Below are positions 8,163-17,403 of a DNA stretch of 64,000 nucleotides, in pieces. This DNA comes from Streptomyces sp. NBC_01445 (lineage in GTDB: Bacteria; Actinomycetota; Actinomycetes; Streptomycetales; Streptomycetaceae), in contig NZ_CP109485.1 in assembly GCF_035918235.1 (NCBI RefSeq), forward strand, positions 2,046,001-2,110,000, written 5' to 3'. The number at the start of each line of letters is the position of its first letter. The stretch's first letter is position 1. Made by a program: the position numbers and the translations under genes. The notes beneath the pieces were generated by a model. It saw only the letters and a program-made list of their open reading frames with translations, searched no databases and had not been told where the DNA came from.

Positions 8163-8197
8163 GGCTGTGGCCCCGGACGAGGTCCGGGGCCACAGCC
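8163..8197. terminator. Bidirectional hairpin terminator
   Basis: A perfect 16-bp inverted repeat (GGCTGTGGCCCCGGAC and its complement) with a three-base GAG loop begins 20 bases after the kinase stop codon. It has no T-tract, as is usual in high-GC actinomycetes. It probably also ends the converging nicotinate operon. Confidence 0.85.
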
Positions 8198-8323
8198 ATG
8201 CGATCGACTCCACGTCGAGAGAGTGCTCGGCGGGCCGCGAGGCGGCACGGATGGCCTCGGCCTGCACATCGGGATTCGTGTCCGGGTCTCCGACGACCTC
8301 CATCGCGATCGTATCGCCGTGCC

Positions 8324-8446
8324 TCATCTCGTCGATCGCAGCGTGGTCGTCGCGGGCAGGACGAGGGCGCGGAAACTCCGGTCGCCGATGCGCAGGCCGC
8401 CGTCCTTCGCTTCCGCGGCGGCGAGGTCACGCTCGTCGATGAGGTG
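8324..8446 (-). pseudogene. Possible glycoside hydrolase fragment
   Basis: A short minus-strand frame reads LIDERDLAAAEAKDGGLRIG followed by DRSFRALVLPATTTL and a stop. The text resembles the segment of large actinomycete glycosidases (alpha-L-rhamnosidase type) where an Asp/Arg loop is followed by DGxLRVGxxSYxxLVLPxxxxL. Only about 40 residues remain, with no start or catalytic domain. Assignment is weak. Confidence 0.3.
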
Positions 8447-8542
8447 GGGGCGCCGATCTCGGCGGCGGTGGGGATCGACGCGGCCGCGCCGGCCCGGGAC
8501 ACCGCCGTCGAGCGTGGACGTGTCCCCGGCTCGGTTCCGGGT

Positions 8543-9313
8543 TCAGTGGGCGGCGAGTTCGGCGGAGCGTCCGCCGAGGAGACTTCCGGCTCCCGGCACG
8601 ATCGGAGGCAGACCGAGTTCCTGCAGGATGCGGTACGCCGTCGCCGTCGCGGCGGACAGCACCGGCAGCCCCGTCTCGTCCTCGACCGTCTGGATGGAGG
8701 CGAGGGACGGCATCTGCACGCAGGCCGAGAGCACCAGGGCGTCGGCCCGGCTCAGGTCGAGCCGGCGGTGGTGCTCGCGCAGATCCGCTGGGTGCAAACG
8801 GGCGACGGCCAGGTTGTCGGGGACTTCGAGGCTCAGGGCATCCACCACCTCGATCCCCGCGTCCTCGATATAGGCGACGACCTTGGCGGTGAGCGGCTTC
8901 ATGTACGGCGTGATGATCGCGACCCGCTGGGCGCCGAGCGCCTCGATGCCGCTGAGCAGTGCGCCCGCGCTGGAGACGACGGGGGCTTCGGCGCTCTCGG
9001 CCTGCAGGGCTGCGGTGATCTCTGCTTCGGCGGTGCAGTGATAGCCCGGTCCCTGGGCCATGATGGCGACCAGGCAGGCGGTGGCGACGACGTCGGGCCT
9101 GGCGTCGGCGAGCTCACTCGCGGCCCGCTCGGTCTGCGCGTTCATCCCCCGCAGTTCCTCGGGGGTGACGTGCTTCATCCGCATCCTGCTGCTGTGGAAC
9201 ACGAAGCGGTCGCCGGGCTCGACCGTCTCCCGGGCGTGGAGCATCCGGGGCAGTTCGGTCTCCATCGTCAGGTTGGAACTGGGCACGATGAGACCGATGT
9301 GATGGTCCGTCAT
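8543..9313 (-). CDS. nicE: Maleate cis-trans isomerase
   Basis: The 256-residue product belongs to the Asp/Glu racemase-like maleate isomerase family. It has the N-terminal GLIVPSSNLTMETELP signature and the two active-site cysteines, C80 in VATACLVAIM and C198 in VLSACVQMPS. It converts maleate to fumarate, the last step of aerobic nicotinate breakdown, feeding the TCA cycle. It is the 3'-most gene of the minus-strand nic operon, 62 bases beyond the MarR gene. The ATG follows GGAGGAC-type purines. Length and cysteine spacing match NicE/MaiA. Confidence 0.93.
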   Translation of the reverse strand: MTDHHIGLIVPSSNLTMETELPRMLHARETVEPGDRFVFHSSRMRMKHVTPEELRGMNAQTERAASELADARPDVVATACLVAIMAQGPGYHCTAEAEITAALQAESAEAPVVSSAGALLSGIEALGAQRVAIITPYMKPLTAKVVAYIEDAGIEVVDALSLEVPDNLAVARLHPADLREHHRRLDLSRADALVLSACVQMPSLASIQTVEDETGLPVLSAATATAYRILQELGLPPIVPGAGSLLGGRSAELAAH

Positions 9314-9375
9314 GGGTTGTCGTCCTCCGGTTGTGGCGGGGCGTTCACCTCCCCGCCCGGAGCACGGCGGACCGG

Positions 9376-9873
9376 CTATCGGGAGGGAGTCGGGTTCGGC
9401 CCCTCGGCCAGTCCCACCCAGTGATCGGCGAGGGACGTGAGCATGTGCAGATAGGTGGTGCGCTCGGTCTCGCTGAACGGCTCGAGGAGGAGCTTGTCCA
9501 GGGCCCGGGCGCGGCGTTCGGCCTCGCGGAGAACGTGTCCGCCGTCCTCAGTGAGGTAGAGCAGCTTGCGCCGCCCGTCGTCAGCTGCGGTCTGACGCGT
9601 GATCAGCCCACGGTTGTCGAGGCGCTTGGCGACGTCGGCCATCGTCGAGGTGTCAAGGGCTACCGCCGAGGCGAGGGAGCGCTGATCACGCCCGGGGTGT
9701 GCCTGGATCGTCTGGAGCACCGCGAACTGTGGTCCTGTGAGCACCGGGTCCACCTCCCTCAACCACACGGCGAGGTAGGCCTGGTAGAGGCGGCGAACCT
9801 GGTAGCCGGGGGCGGCGGTCAGCTCGGCGGGGGGCCTGGGGGTGGTCTCGGCAGCTGTGGTCTCATCAGGCAT
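9376..9873 (-). CDS. MarR-family regulator of the nicotinate operon (NicR-like)
   Basis: The 165-residue product has the MarR winged helix: LTGPQFAVLQTIQAHPGRDQ, then SLASAVALDTSTMADVAKRL and the wing DDGRRKLLYLTEDG. The chosen ATG overlaps the end of nicD (GACATGCCTGA). An upstream in-frame ATG would overlap nicD by a further 78 bases and adds low-complexity text. In Pseudomonas, the MarR-type NicR represses nic genes until 6-hydroxynicotinate binds. Location inside the operon supports the same role, with autoregulation. Confidence 0.85.
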   Translation of the reverse strand: MPDETTAAETTPRPPAELTAAPGYQVRRLYQAYLAVWLREVDPVLTGPQFAVLQTIQAHPGRDQRSLASAVALDTSTMADVAKRLDNRGLITRQTAADDGRRKLLYLTEDGGHVLREAERRARALDKLLLEPFSETERTTYLHMLTSLADHWVGLAEGPNPTPSR

Positions 9874-10753
9874 GTCCACACTTAACCACGGCGTCGGAGC
9901 CGGGTTCGCGGCCGGTGAGCATCCCGCGAAGGGCCGTGCGCAGTGCGGCAACTGCAGTCGTCGGCGCGTCCCAGAAGATCATGTGCCCGGCGTCGGGAAT
10001 CCGGTGTACAGAGGCGGCGGGGTTGGCCTCTGCGGCCTCAGCCGCGCCGGCGGACGTCACAACCGGGCTGTCCGCGCCGTGGAGCAGGGCGAGGGGGGCG
10101 GGCACCTGCGGCCACCAGGTGAAGAAGTCCTCGTTCTCGAAGCCGTGGTGAGTGCCCGTGACCGCTTCCCGTGTGCAGCTGGACAGCCAGCGCGCCCGCA
10201 GTTCCTGTTCGTGACGAGGCCAGGTGGGCCAATGGCCCGCGACCTCGTCGGCGTCGGTGCCGCGGTGGGCCTCGGCGAGCTGTCGGAGGAACGTGCAGAG
10301 GCTCGTCGGGTAGGCGTCTCGGCCGGGGCCGCTCATCGGCGGGTCGGCGAGGACGGCACCGCCCAGGGGAACCTTGGCCCGCACGGCGGTGACGGCCGCG
10401 ATGCGGGCGCCCATGGAGTGGCCGAACAGCAGCGGGTGTTCGAGACCGAGTCCGGTGATCAGGGCTTCGACGTCCTCGGCGTACGCCTCCAGGGTGTGTC
10501 CGGGGGCGTCGTCGGACAGACCGCGACCGCGCACGTCGAGGACCACCGGCCGGACCAGGTCGGTCAGTTCACGGGCGATGAAGTCCATGGTGATCGCGGG
10601 GCTGGTGATGCCGGGGAGGACGACGAGCGGGGGCAGGTCTCCCCCGTAGTCCAGCGCGTGCAGGCGTACGGAGCCGGACCAGATCCAGCGGCTGGTGGCG
10701 GGCACGTCGGCGAGGTCGGCGAGCGCGGATTGCAGGAGCGAGCGCTGTGTCAT
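9866..10753 (-). CDS. nicD: N-formylmaleamate deformylase, alpha/beta hydrolase
   Basis: The 295-residue alpha/beta-hydrolase has nucleophile S113 in GHSMGAR, acid D228 in LLHGADSP and base H257 in PDAGHMIFWD. It fits NicD, which removes formate from N-formylmaleamate to give maleamate. It is flanked by the maleamate amidohydrolase gene upstream and the regulator gene downstream, as expected for consecutive pathway steps. Assignment relies on fold plus context, because alpha/beta-hydrolases are functionally broad. Confidence 0.87.
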   Translation of the reverse strand: MTQRSLLQSALADLADVPATSRWIWSGSVRLHALDYGGDLPPLVVLPGITSPAITMDFIARELTDLVRPVVLDVRGRGLSDDAPGHTLEAYAEDVEALITGLGLEHPLLFGHSMGARIAAVTAVRAKVPLGGAVLADPPMSGPGRDAYPTSLCTFLRQLAEAHRGTDADEVAGHWPTWPRHEQELRARWLSSCTREAVTGTHHGFENEDFFTWWPQVPAPLALLHGADSPVVTSAGAAEAAEANPAASVHRIPDAGHMIFWDAPTTAVAALRTALRGMLTGREPGSDAVVKCGHA

Positions 10754-10802
10754 GGGGTTCGTCCTCAAGAGCTCAGGGATGGTCGCGCCGGAGAGCAGGC
10801 AG

Positions 10803-11477
10803 TCAGGGCGCAGGCAATCGGGATGTAGGCGGGGAGGCGAGGTAGCCGACTGCATCGTCGAGGCCGATGACGTCTCCGTACTTCGCCTGGATGTCGAAGA
10901 GCGCCGCCTGCGCGGGGCCGTCGGCCCGGTCGCCGACGCAGTCGCGCGGCACCAGGACCGGGAAGCCGGACTGGACCGCGTCCACCGCAGTGGCCCGAAC
11001 ACAGCCGCTCGTCGTCGCGCCGCACACGAGGACGGTGTCGCAGCCGAGGCCGGTCAAGGTGGCGGCGAGGCCGGTACCGAAGAAGGCGGAGGCGCCCTTC
11101 TTGACGACGAGGTGGTCCTGTCCGGGCTGCCAGGGCAATCGCGGGTCAAGGGCCACGGCATCGCTGCCGTCCACCAGGGAGCGCATCCCCGGTGCCTTGC
11201 GAAGCCACGTGACCGAGTCGGCGGCTGCTTCTGCCCGGGTGTAGGAGATGGCGGTGAAGACGACCGGGACGTCGGCGGGGCGGCCGGCCTCGATGAGTCG
11301 CGTGGTCGACTTGACCACGTCGGTGAGGTCGCTGCCCGTGGCGTACCCGTCCTCGGTGAAGCCGCGGGTGAGGTCGACGACCAGAATCACGGGACGATTG
11401 CCGCGTCGGACCGGTGCCCCGAACCCGGCCTGCTCGTAGGTGTCGTCGGTCGTACGGCCGTAGAGCCCGCTGCTCAT
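10803..11477 (-). CDS. nicF: Maleamate amidohydrolase, isochorismatase-like cysteine hydrolase
   Basis: The 224-residue product is an isochorismatase-like hydrolase with the catalytic triad visible: D35 in LVVDLTRGF, a Lys at 126-127 in VVKKGASAFFGT, and C159 in GATTSGCVRATAVDA. NicF deaminates maleamate to maleate plus ammonia. It overlaps the CoxG-like gene by ATGA, so translation is coupled to the hydroxylase genes. The TSGCVRATAVDAVQ text is close to maleamate and N-carbamoylsarcosine amidohydrolases; the cluster decides for maleamate. Confidence 0.9.
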   Translation of the reverse strand: MSSGLYGRTTDDTYEQAGFGAPVRRGNRPVILVVDLTRGFTEDGYATGSDLTDVVKSTTRLIEAGRPADVPVVFTAISYTRAEAAADSVTWLRKAPGMRSLVDGSDAVALDPRLPWQPGQDHLVVKKGASAFFGTGLAATLTGLGCDTVLVCGATTSGCVRATAVDAVQSGFPVLVPRDCVGDRADGPAQAALFDIQAKYGDVIGLDDAVGYLASPPTSRLPAP

Positions 11478-12148
11478 GCGGGCCTCCGGAGGTCGCGCAG
11501 CTGAGCGGACTGGGCCTTCAGCTTGCCTAGGAGCCAACCCTGGACGAGGCCGGCCGCGAAGGCGGCGGCGACCGGTCCGTACTTGTTCAGCAGCGGTCCG
11601 GCGACCAGGGACAGGCCGTCGAGTTCCGCGGGGGCGGGCGCAGAAACCGACGGAGTGACAGCAGGCTGCGCGGCGCTGGAGGATGCTGCCTCGCTTACGG
11701 CCGCGGGGGCGACCAGCAGGTTTCCCAGGTTCAGCGCGAACTGCTCCAGGATGCGCCCGGACACGGCGGCGATGGCGCCCTTGCCGAACTGGGCGATCTT
11801 CCCGCGGATGACCAGGTCGGTGTCGAGGTTGAGCTGTGCGCCACCGGGTGCTGCTGTCACCTCCAGGGCGACCTCGGCCTCGGCGTCGCCGCTGCCGTGG
11901 GTGTCGGCGCCAGTGGCGTGGACTCGCAGCCGTCGCCTGTCGCTGTCGACCTCCAGGAAGCGGACGGTCCCGGCGTAGGCGGCGGTGATCGGTCCCACCT
12001 TCACCTTGACCGCGCCACGCCACGCGTCGCCGTCCTGGCCTTCCAGGGCGGCACCGGGCATGCACGAGGCGACCCGCTGAACGTCGCTGATGAGGGCGAA
12101 CACCTCGTCGGGCGCAGCCTTCACCGCAACGGTGTTGGTCAGTTGCAT
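11474..12148 (-). CDS. CoxG-like SRPBCC protein, molybdenum hydroxylase accessory
   Basis: The 224-residue product has an N-terminal SRPBCC/CoxG domain (residues 1-150, APDEVFALISDVQRVASCMP early). A linker rich in Ala, Ser and Pro follows, then a hydrophobic C-terminus (AAFAAGLVQGWLLGKL) that could anchor it to the membrane. CoxG proteins accompany CO-dehydrogenase-like hydroxylases and are thought to help membrane recruitment or assembly. It starts ten bases inside the end of the [2Fe-2S] subunit gene, so the three hydroxylase subunits and CoxG are produced together. Confidence 0.85.
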   Translation of the reverse strand: MQLTNTVAVKAAPDEVFALISDVQRVASCMPGAALEGQDGDAWRGAVKVKVGPITAAYAGTVRFLEVDSDRRRLRVHATGADTHGSGDAEAEVALEVTAAPGGAQLNLDTDLVIRGKIAQFGKGAIAAVSGRILEQFALNLGNLLVAPAAVSEAASSSAAQPAVTPSVSAPAPAELDGLSLVAGPLLNKYGPVAAAFAAGLVQGWLLGKLKAQSAQLRDLRRPA

Positions 12149-12675
12149 CCTGTCGTCTCCTTGCGGCCCTGGGCGCACGCGGTGCGGCGGGCGGTCGCGC
12201 AGGCGTCGATGGCCTCGACAATGGTCTGGTAGCCGGTGCACCGGCAGAGGTTGGCGGCGACCACGTCTCTGATCTCTTCCTTGGTCGCCTCGGGGCGTTC
12301 GGTGAGGAACCCTTCGGCGAGCATCAGGAAGCCGGGGGTGCAGAACCCGCACTGCAGGGCGTGGTGGTCCCGGAATGCCTCTTGCAGGTCTGCGAGTTCG
12401 CCGCCACTGCCTCCCAGCGACTCCACGGTCCGGATCTCGGCACCTTCCGCCTGGGCCGCGAACATCAGGCAGGCGCGGGCGGGCCGGCCGTCGACCAGGA
12501 CGGTGCAGGCCCCGCAGATGCCGTGCTCGCAGCCCACGTGCGTGCCGGTGAGGTGCAGGTCGTGGCGGAGTACGTCGACGAGGGTGCGCCGGGACTCGGT
12601 GATCACCTCGTGGCGTTCGCCGTTGATGTCGAGGGTGAGCAGTTGCAGGTCCTGCGTGCTGCTGGGGTTGGTCAT
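12139..12675 (-). CDS. Molybdenum hydroxylase small subunit, two [2Fe-2S] clusters
   Basis: The 178-residue product has an N-terminal plant-type [2Fe-2S] domain with GCEHGICGACTVLVDGRPARAC, and a C-terminal helical [2Fe-2S] domain with QCGFCTPGFL and NLCRCTGYQTI. This is the electron-transfer subunit of xanthine dehydrogenase-type hydroxylases, passing electrons from the Mo site to FAD. It overlaps the large-subunit gene at ATGA and is followed by the CoxG-like gene. In context it belongs to the enzyme hydroxylating nicotinate at C6. Confidence 0.92.
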   Translation of the reverse strand: MTNPSSTQDLQLLTLDINGERHEVITESRRTLVDVLRHDLHLTGTHVGCEHGICGACTVLVDGRPARACLMFAAQAEGAEIRTVESLGGSGGELADLQEAFRDHHALQCGFCTPGFLMLAEGFLTERPEATKEEIRDVVAANLCRCTGYQTIVEAIDACATARRTACAQGRKETTGCN

Positions 12676-15041
12676 GCGGGGAGCTCCTGGTGGTTCAGGG
12701 CGCGGTGGACGGTCCGGGGTGTGATGGGGGTGTTGTCGAGCTCCACGCCGGTGGGACGCAGGGCGTCGTTGACCGCGTTGAGTACGGCGGCAGGGGCGCC
12801 GATGGTGCCGCCTTCGCCTGCCCCCTTGGCCCCGGTCTCGGTGAAGGCGCAGGGCGTTTCGAGGTGGCGGATCAGGACGTCGGGGATCTCGTGGGCGGTG
12901 GGCACCTTGTAGTCCATGAAGCCGGTCGCCGACGGTTCGCCCTGGGTGTCGTACGTGATCTGTTCGAAGAGGGCGCCGGCGATGCCCTGGGCGATGCCGC
13001 CGCGGCACTGTCCCTCGACGACTTGGGGGTTGATGGCGACGCCGCAGTCCTCGACACACACGTAGCGCAGGATCTCCACCTGTCCGGTGCCCTGGTGGAG
13101 TTCGACGACGACGCCGTGGGTGGCGTTGGAGAAGGTTCCGTCGTTGAGGACGTCAAAGGTGGCTGTCGCGCTCAGGCCGGGTTCGATGTCCTTGGGCAGC
13201 AGGTGTGCCTTCAGGTAGGCGATGTCGGCGAGTTCCTCGTAGGACAGGAAGTCCGCCTCCGGGCCGCGGCGCCTGGCTCCCCCGCCGGTCAGCTCGACAT
13301 CGCCGGGATCGGTGTTCCAGCGGGCGGCCGCGATGTGGCGCAGTTTGTCGCCGAGGCGCCCGGCGGCGATCCGCACCGCGCTGCCGCCGATGGCGATGGA
13401 GCGGCTGGCGAAGGTGCCCCAGCCGTAGGTGATGCGGTCGGTGTCGCCCTGGTGGAGTTTGACCTTGGCGAGGTCTAGGCCGAGTTCGTCGGCGACGATC
13501 TGAGCCATGGTCGTCTCGTGGCTCTGTCCGTGGCTGAGGGTGCCGGTGGTCACGGTGACGGCTCCGGTGGTGTCCATGCGGACCTCGGAGATGTCGAAGC
13601 CGGGCACGATCTGCATCTTGCGCTGGGCGAAGGCGGCGGAGCCGTAGCCGGTACGTTCGCTGAAACAGGAGTAGCCGATGCCGATGTGACGGCCGTGCTG
13701 TGCCGTCTCGGCCTGCTTCTCGTACCAGCCTTCGTCCCTGAGCTGTTGCTCGCACAGGTTGAGGGATTCCAGGTAGGAGCCCGGGTCGTAGGTGATGTTG
13801 TTGACGCCGGTGTACGGGAATTCGGTGATCACGTTGCGGCGCCTCACCTCGACCGGGTCCAGGCCGAGTTCGCGGGCGGCGCGCTCGAAGAGACGCTCGA
13901 CGACCATGACGTACTGCGGGCGGCTCACTCCGCGGTACGGGCCGGTGGGCGCCTTGTTCGTGGTGATAGCGCGGCCGCGTACCCGGTAGGCGGGGACCCG
14001 GTAGACGCCGGGCATCTCGGCGGAGGCCATGAGCGGCTCGATGCCGGCGGTGAACGGGTAGCAGGAGTATGCGCCCATGTCGCACACCACGTCGGCGTCG
14101 AGGGCCAGGATGTGGCCTTCGGCATCGAAGGCCGCGCGTGCCCTGTAGTGCTGTTCTCGGGCGAGGAAGGAAGCGGTCAGCGCGTCCTTGCGGTCCTCGA
14201 TCCACTTCACGGGGCGGCGCAGGCGCAGTGCGGCGGCCGCTGCCGCGATCTCTTCGCGGCCCACCACGCACTTCTGCCCGAAGCCGCCGCCCATGTCGGG
14301 GACGATGACCCGCACCGCCCGCTCGTCCAGGCGCAGACTGCGTGCGGCCACCGTCCTTACCTGGTGCGGTACTTGGGTGCAGGTGTGGACGACGAGCTGT
14401 TCCTCGCGCTCGTCCCAGTGCGCGACGACGCCGCGGGTCTCCAGAGGGAGGGCGTTCTGCCGGCCGGTGCGGGTCTCGACATCCACGACGCGGTATGCGC
14501 CGGCGAAGATGTCGTCGATGCCCTCCGTGGCGAAGAGCGACACATCGACGAGGGTGTTGTGCGCCGCCTCCTCGTGCAGGCGGGGCGCGTCCGGAGCCAG
14601 CGCGTCCTCCTCGCAGGTGACGGGCGCGAGTGTGGAGTAGCTGACCTTGGCGGCCTCCAGGCCGTCCTCGGCCGCGTAGGGGTCGCGCGCCACGACCACG
14701 GCGACGGGTTCGCCGACGTAACGGACGCGGTCGCGGGCGAGGATCGGCATCGCGGTCGGCACGTACTCGCTCAGTGGGCGCGCCAACTCGGCAACAATGT
14801 CGCCCAGTTGCAGGTCATCGGCGGTGAAGGCGGCCACCACGCCGGGAACTTGTCGTACGGCGGACAGATCCACGGACACGATCTCGCCGTGGGCGACGGT
14901 GCTGCGCACGAACTGGGCGTGGAGCATGCCGGGCAGTGCGATGTCGTCCACGAAGCGTCCGCGCCCGGTCAGCAGCCGGGGGTCTTCGCGCCGAGGGACT
15001 GAACGCCCCACCAACTGACGGGAGTTCGGTGTCGAGCTCAT
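12672..15041 (-). CDS. Molybdenum hydroxylase large subunit, probable nicotinate 6-hydroxylase
   Basis: The 789-residue product has the two-part aldehyde oxidase/xanthine dehydrogenase fold. Visible motifs are VGRSVPRREDPRLLTGRGRF at the N-terminus, DMGGGFGQK at the first cofactor loop, GPYRGVSRPQYVMVVERLFE, and the C-terminal GAGEGGTIGAP with the catalytic Glu. It binds molybdopterin cytosine dinucleotide and hydroxylates the substrate with water-derived oxygen. The start is set by the overlap with the FAD subunit gene (ATGA). It lacks the AYxCSFR loop of true CO dehydrogenases. Nicotinate specificity is inferred from neighbouring nicC and nicX. Confidence 0.9.
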   Translation of the reverse strand: MSSTPNSRQLVGRSVPRREDPRLLTGRGRFVDDIALPGMLHAQFVRSTVAHGEIVSVDLSAVRQVPGVVAAFTADDLQLGDIVAELARPLSEYVPTAMPILARDRVRYVGEPVAVVVARDPYAAEDGLEAAKVSYSTLAPVTCEEDALAPDAPRLHEEAAHNTLVDVSLFATEGIDDIFAGAYRVVDVETRTGRQNALPLETRGVVAHWDEREEQLVVHTCTQVPHQVRTVAARSLRLDERAVRVIVPDMGGGFGQKCVVGREEIAAAAAALRLRRPVKWIEDRKDALTASFLAREQHYRARAAFDAEGHILALDADVVCDMGAYSCYPFTAGIEPLMASAEMPGVYRVPAYRVRGRAITTNKAPTGPYRGVSRPQYVMVVERLFERAARELGLDPVEVRRRNVITEFPYTGVNNITYDPGSYLESLNLCEQQLRDEGWYEKQAETAQHGRHIGIGYSCFSERTGYGSAAFAQRKMQIVPGFDISEVRMDTTGAVTVTTGTLSHGQSHETTMAQIVADELGLDLAKVKLHQGDTDRITYGWGTFASRSIAIGGSAVRIAAGRLGDKLRHIAAARWNTDPGDVELTGGGARRRGPEADFLSYEELADIAYLKAHLLPKDIEPGLSATATFDVLNDGTFSNATHGVVVELHQGTGQVEILRYVCVEDCGVAINPQVVEGQCRGGIAQGIAGALFEQITYDTQGEPSATGFMDYKVPTAHEIPDVLIRHLETPCAFTETGAKGAGEGGTIGAPAAVLNAVNDALRPTGVELDNTPITPRTVHRALNHQELPA

Positions 15042-15874
15042 GCGGTGATGGCCTCCTCGCAGGCGCGCTGTACAAGGGTGCGGACAAGGCTCTTGCGGTA
15101 GGCGGTGTCTTCGGGCGGGTCGACGGCTGCGGCCGCTGCCGCGGCACAGTCGGCGAACGAGCCGCCCGCGGCCAGGACTTCCTCGGCCTCCGGTACGCGG
15201 ACGACGGCGGCTGCGACACCACCGAGCCCGACCCGGCCCCCGCGCACCGTCCCGTCGACCATGTCCAGGTCCACGGCAGCGGCGACCAGGGCGAAGTCTC
15301 CTCGTCGTTCGGCGAATTCGGTGAGCGCCGCGTGGGGTGCGGGGCGCGGGAAGACGACTTCTACGAGGAGTTCGTCCGGTGCCAGATCGCTGGTGTAGTA
15401 GCCGTGGAAGAAGTCCGAGGCGGGGACGGTGCGCTCGCCACGAGGACCTCGGACCACGAACTGGGCGCGCAGCACCACCGCGAGCAGGCACCACTCGGCG
15501 GTGGCGTCGGCGTGCGCGAGGCTTCCGCCGACCGTGCCGCGGGTCCTGATGGGCAGGTGTCCCACCCACTCCATGGCCCGGCTCAGCACGGCGAAGTCCC
15601 GCCCGAGCACTCCCTGCGGATCACGCTCCACGGTGTGGTGCGTGGTGAGCGCCCCGATACGCAGGGCGCCGGTGGAGTCACGCTCCATCCGGTCGAGTTC
15701 CCGCAGGCGCGCGATGTCGACCAGATGGCGCGGGCGCGCCAGTCGGTAGTTCATCATCGCGACGAGACTCTGTCCGCCGGCGACCACCTTGGCGTCGTCA
15801 CCGAGGTCGGCGAGCAGACGGAGTGCGCCGTCGACATCTCGCGCCCGGTGGTAGGCGAACGGGGCGGGCTTCAT
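15038..15874 (-). CDS. Molybdenum hydroxylase FAD-binding subunit
   Basis: The 278-residue product is a CoxM/CutM-type FAD subunit with the FAD motifs VVAGGQSLVAMMNYRLARP near residue 33 and TRGTVGGSLAHADATAEW near 110, plus a C-terminal CO_deh_flav_C domain. It passes electrons from the iron-sulfur subunit to an acceptor. The presence of this subunit distinguishes the enzyme from Pseudomonas NicAB, which has no FAD subunit and uses cytochromes. It is the first of the coupled hydroxylase genes and lies about 44 bases downstream of the transporter gene. Confidence 0.92.
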   Translation of the reverse strand: MKPAPFAYHRARDVDGALRLLADLGDDAKVVAGGQSLVAMMNYRLARPRHLVDIARLRELDRMERDSTGALRIGALTTHHTVERDPQGVLGRDFAVLSRAMEWVGHLPIRTRGTVGGSLAHADATAEWCLLAVVLRAQFVVRGPRGERTVPASDFFHGYYTSDLAPDELLVEVVFPRPAPHAALTEFAERRGDFALVAAAVDLDMVDGTVRGGRVGLGGVAAAVVRVPEAEEVLAAGGSFADCAAAAAAAVDPPEDTAYRKSLVRTLVQRACEEAITA

Positions 15875-15918
15875 CGGATTCCTCCGGTCTGGGTACGTAT
15901 CGGGGGCCCTGCGGCAGG

Positions 15919-17310
15919 TCAGGTTGCGGCGGCTTCCGGCACGGCACGGGTCTCCGGCGCCGGTTCGTCGGAGGCGTCCAGGACCGCTCCCTTGGTCTCG
16001 GGTGCGGCGATCGCCATCCAGACCACGGCGGCCAGCACCGCCGCCCCGAGCACCGCGAAGGTGACGGGCAGCCCCAGCAGCGGCCACATGACCGAGCCGA
16101 AGAGCAGCGGGGCGAATCCGGTCAGCGTGCGGCTGACCGATGAGGCCCAGCCGAAGCCGCTGGCCCGCAGATGGGTGGGGTAGAGCTCGGCGGCGTAGGC
16201 GTACAGGGCGGGGATGGCCAGTTGGGCGAGCAGGCCGAAAACGGCGATGGCGACAACGGACGGCGTCGCCATGTGCCGCACCACCGCGAAGGCGACCAGG
16301 GCTGCGGCGGCGAGCGGCGCCGAGACACCGATCAGCCACTTGCGGCCGACGATGTCGACGAGGGCAGTGGAGAGCAGGACACCGGCGATACCTACGGCGC
16401 TCATGATCGTGGTGCTCATGAAGGCGGCGGTGTCGCCCTGACCTTCCTCCTTGAGGATGGACGGCATCCAGCTGAGGGCCGCGTAGTACACCAGCATGAT
16501 CGTCGCGAAGAGCAGCCAGGCCACCGACGTGATGCGCGGATCGAACCGCCAGATACCGACGAGCTGTTGCACGGCGGCGGCGACGCCGCGCGGGCCGGTC
16601 TCCTGCTGCGGTGCGGGGATGCTGTAGGGCTCGACTGGTGCTCCCGTGCGGGCCACCAGGTCGTCGATGACCTCTCTGGCCTCCGCCTCGCGGCCCTTCT
16701 TGGTGAGGTAGACGGGCGACTCCGGGATGCCGCGACGCACCCAGAACAGCAGGAGCGCGGGCAACACCATCGTGGCGAGCATCCACCGCCAGTCCCCCGC
16801 CACCCCGACGAAGCCGGTGGCCACCAGACCGCACAGGGTGACGCCGATCGGCCACCACAGGTCGAGCGCGGTGAGGACCCGGCCCCGGTACTTGCGTGGC
16901 GAGAACTCGCCCACCAGCGCGTAGTCGACGGGAATGCAGCCGCCGAGTCCGACGCCCGCGAGGAAGCGCAGGAGCAGGAAGACGGAGTAGACCGGAGCGA
17001 GGGCGCCGAGGGCCGAGAACAAGGCGAAGATCAGCAGCGTGACGCTGAATGCTTGCTTGCGTCCGATCCGGTCGGCGACTGCTCCCCAGACGACGGCGCC
17101 GACGGCCATGCCGACCAGGTTCGCGGTCGCGACCAGACCGCGCTCGGCGAGGGTGAGATCGAAGTGGTCGCCGAGCAGTGGCATGAGGAAGCCGTTGAGG
17201 GCGATGTCGTAGGCATCGAAGAGGTAGCCGAGGCCGCCGATGATGAAGATTCTTCCCTGGACCGACCATCTCCAGGGCAGGTCCTGCACGATCTGATCGC
17301 CTGTTTTCAC
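15919..17310 (-). CDS. MFS transporter, aromatic acid:H+ symporter type, probable nicotinate importer
   Basis: The 463-residue product has 12 predicted membrane helices. The AAHS-type features are GYLFDAYDIALNGFLMPLLG in helix 1 and the loop DRIGRKQ after helix 2. AAHS members take up benzoate-like acids, and NicT of Pseudomonas belongs to the MFS as well. Its position between nicC and the hydroxylase genes supports nicotinate or 6-hydroxynicotinate uptake. The ATG lies 93 bases after the nicC stop. Confidence 0.86.
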   Translation of the reverse strand: MKTGDQIVQDLPWRWSVQGRIFIIGGLGYLFDAYDIALNGFLMPLLGDHFDLTLAERGLVATANLVGMAVGAVVWGAVADRIGRKQAFSVTLLIFALFSALGALAPVYSVFLLLRFLAGVGLGGCIPVDYALVGEFSPRKYRGRVLTALDLWWPIGVTLCGLVATGFVGVAGDWRWMLATMVLPALLLFWVRRGIPESPVYLTKKGREAEAREVIDDLVARTGAPVEPYSIPAPQQETGPRGVAAAVQQLVGIWRFDPRITSVAWLLFATIMLVYYAALSWMPSILKEEGQGDTAAFMSTTIMSAVGIAGVLLSTALVDIVGRKWLIGVSAPLAAAALVAFAVVRHMATPSVVAIAVFGLLAQLAIPALYAYAAELYPTHLRASGFGWASSVSRTLTGFAPLLFGSVMWPLLGLPVTFAVLGAAVLAAVVWMAIAAPETKGAVLDASDEPAPETRAVPEAAAT

Positions 17311-17403
17311 GTTCGCTCCATAGGGGGCGTCGGGGACGGTGAGTGGGCGGTGCGGGTGCGGCTCAGCGGTTGTGGTGGGACGGATTCGGTCGGCCGCCGG
17401 CGG

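Noticed and set aside
12672..15569. Longer large-subunit frame starting near 15569
   Set aside because: The upstream part is antisense-frame text overlapping the FAD subunit; the family N-terminus begins at the ATG overlapping that gene's stop.
11474..15874. Annotation as carbon monoxide dehydrogenase because of CoxG/CoxM-like genes
   Set aside because: The large subunit lacks the AYxCSFR active-site loop of CO dehydrogenases, and the genes sit inside a nicotinate operon.
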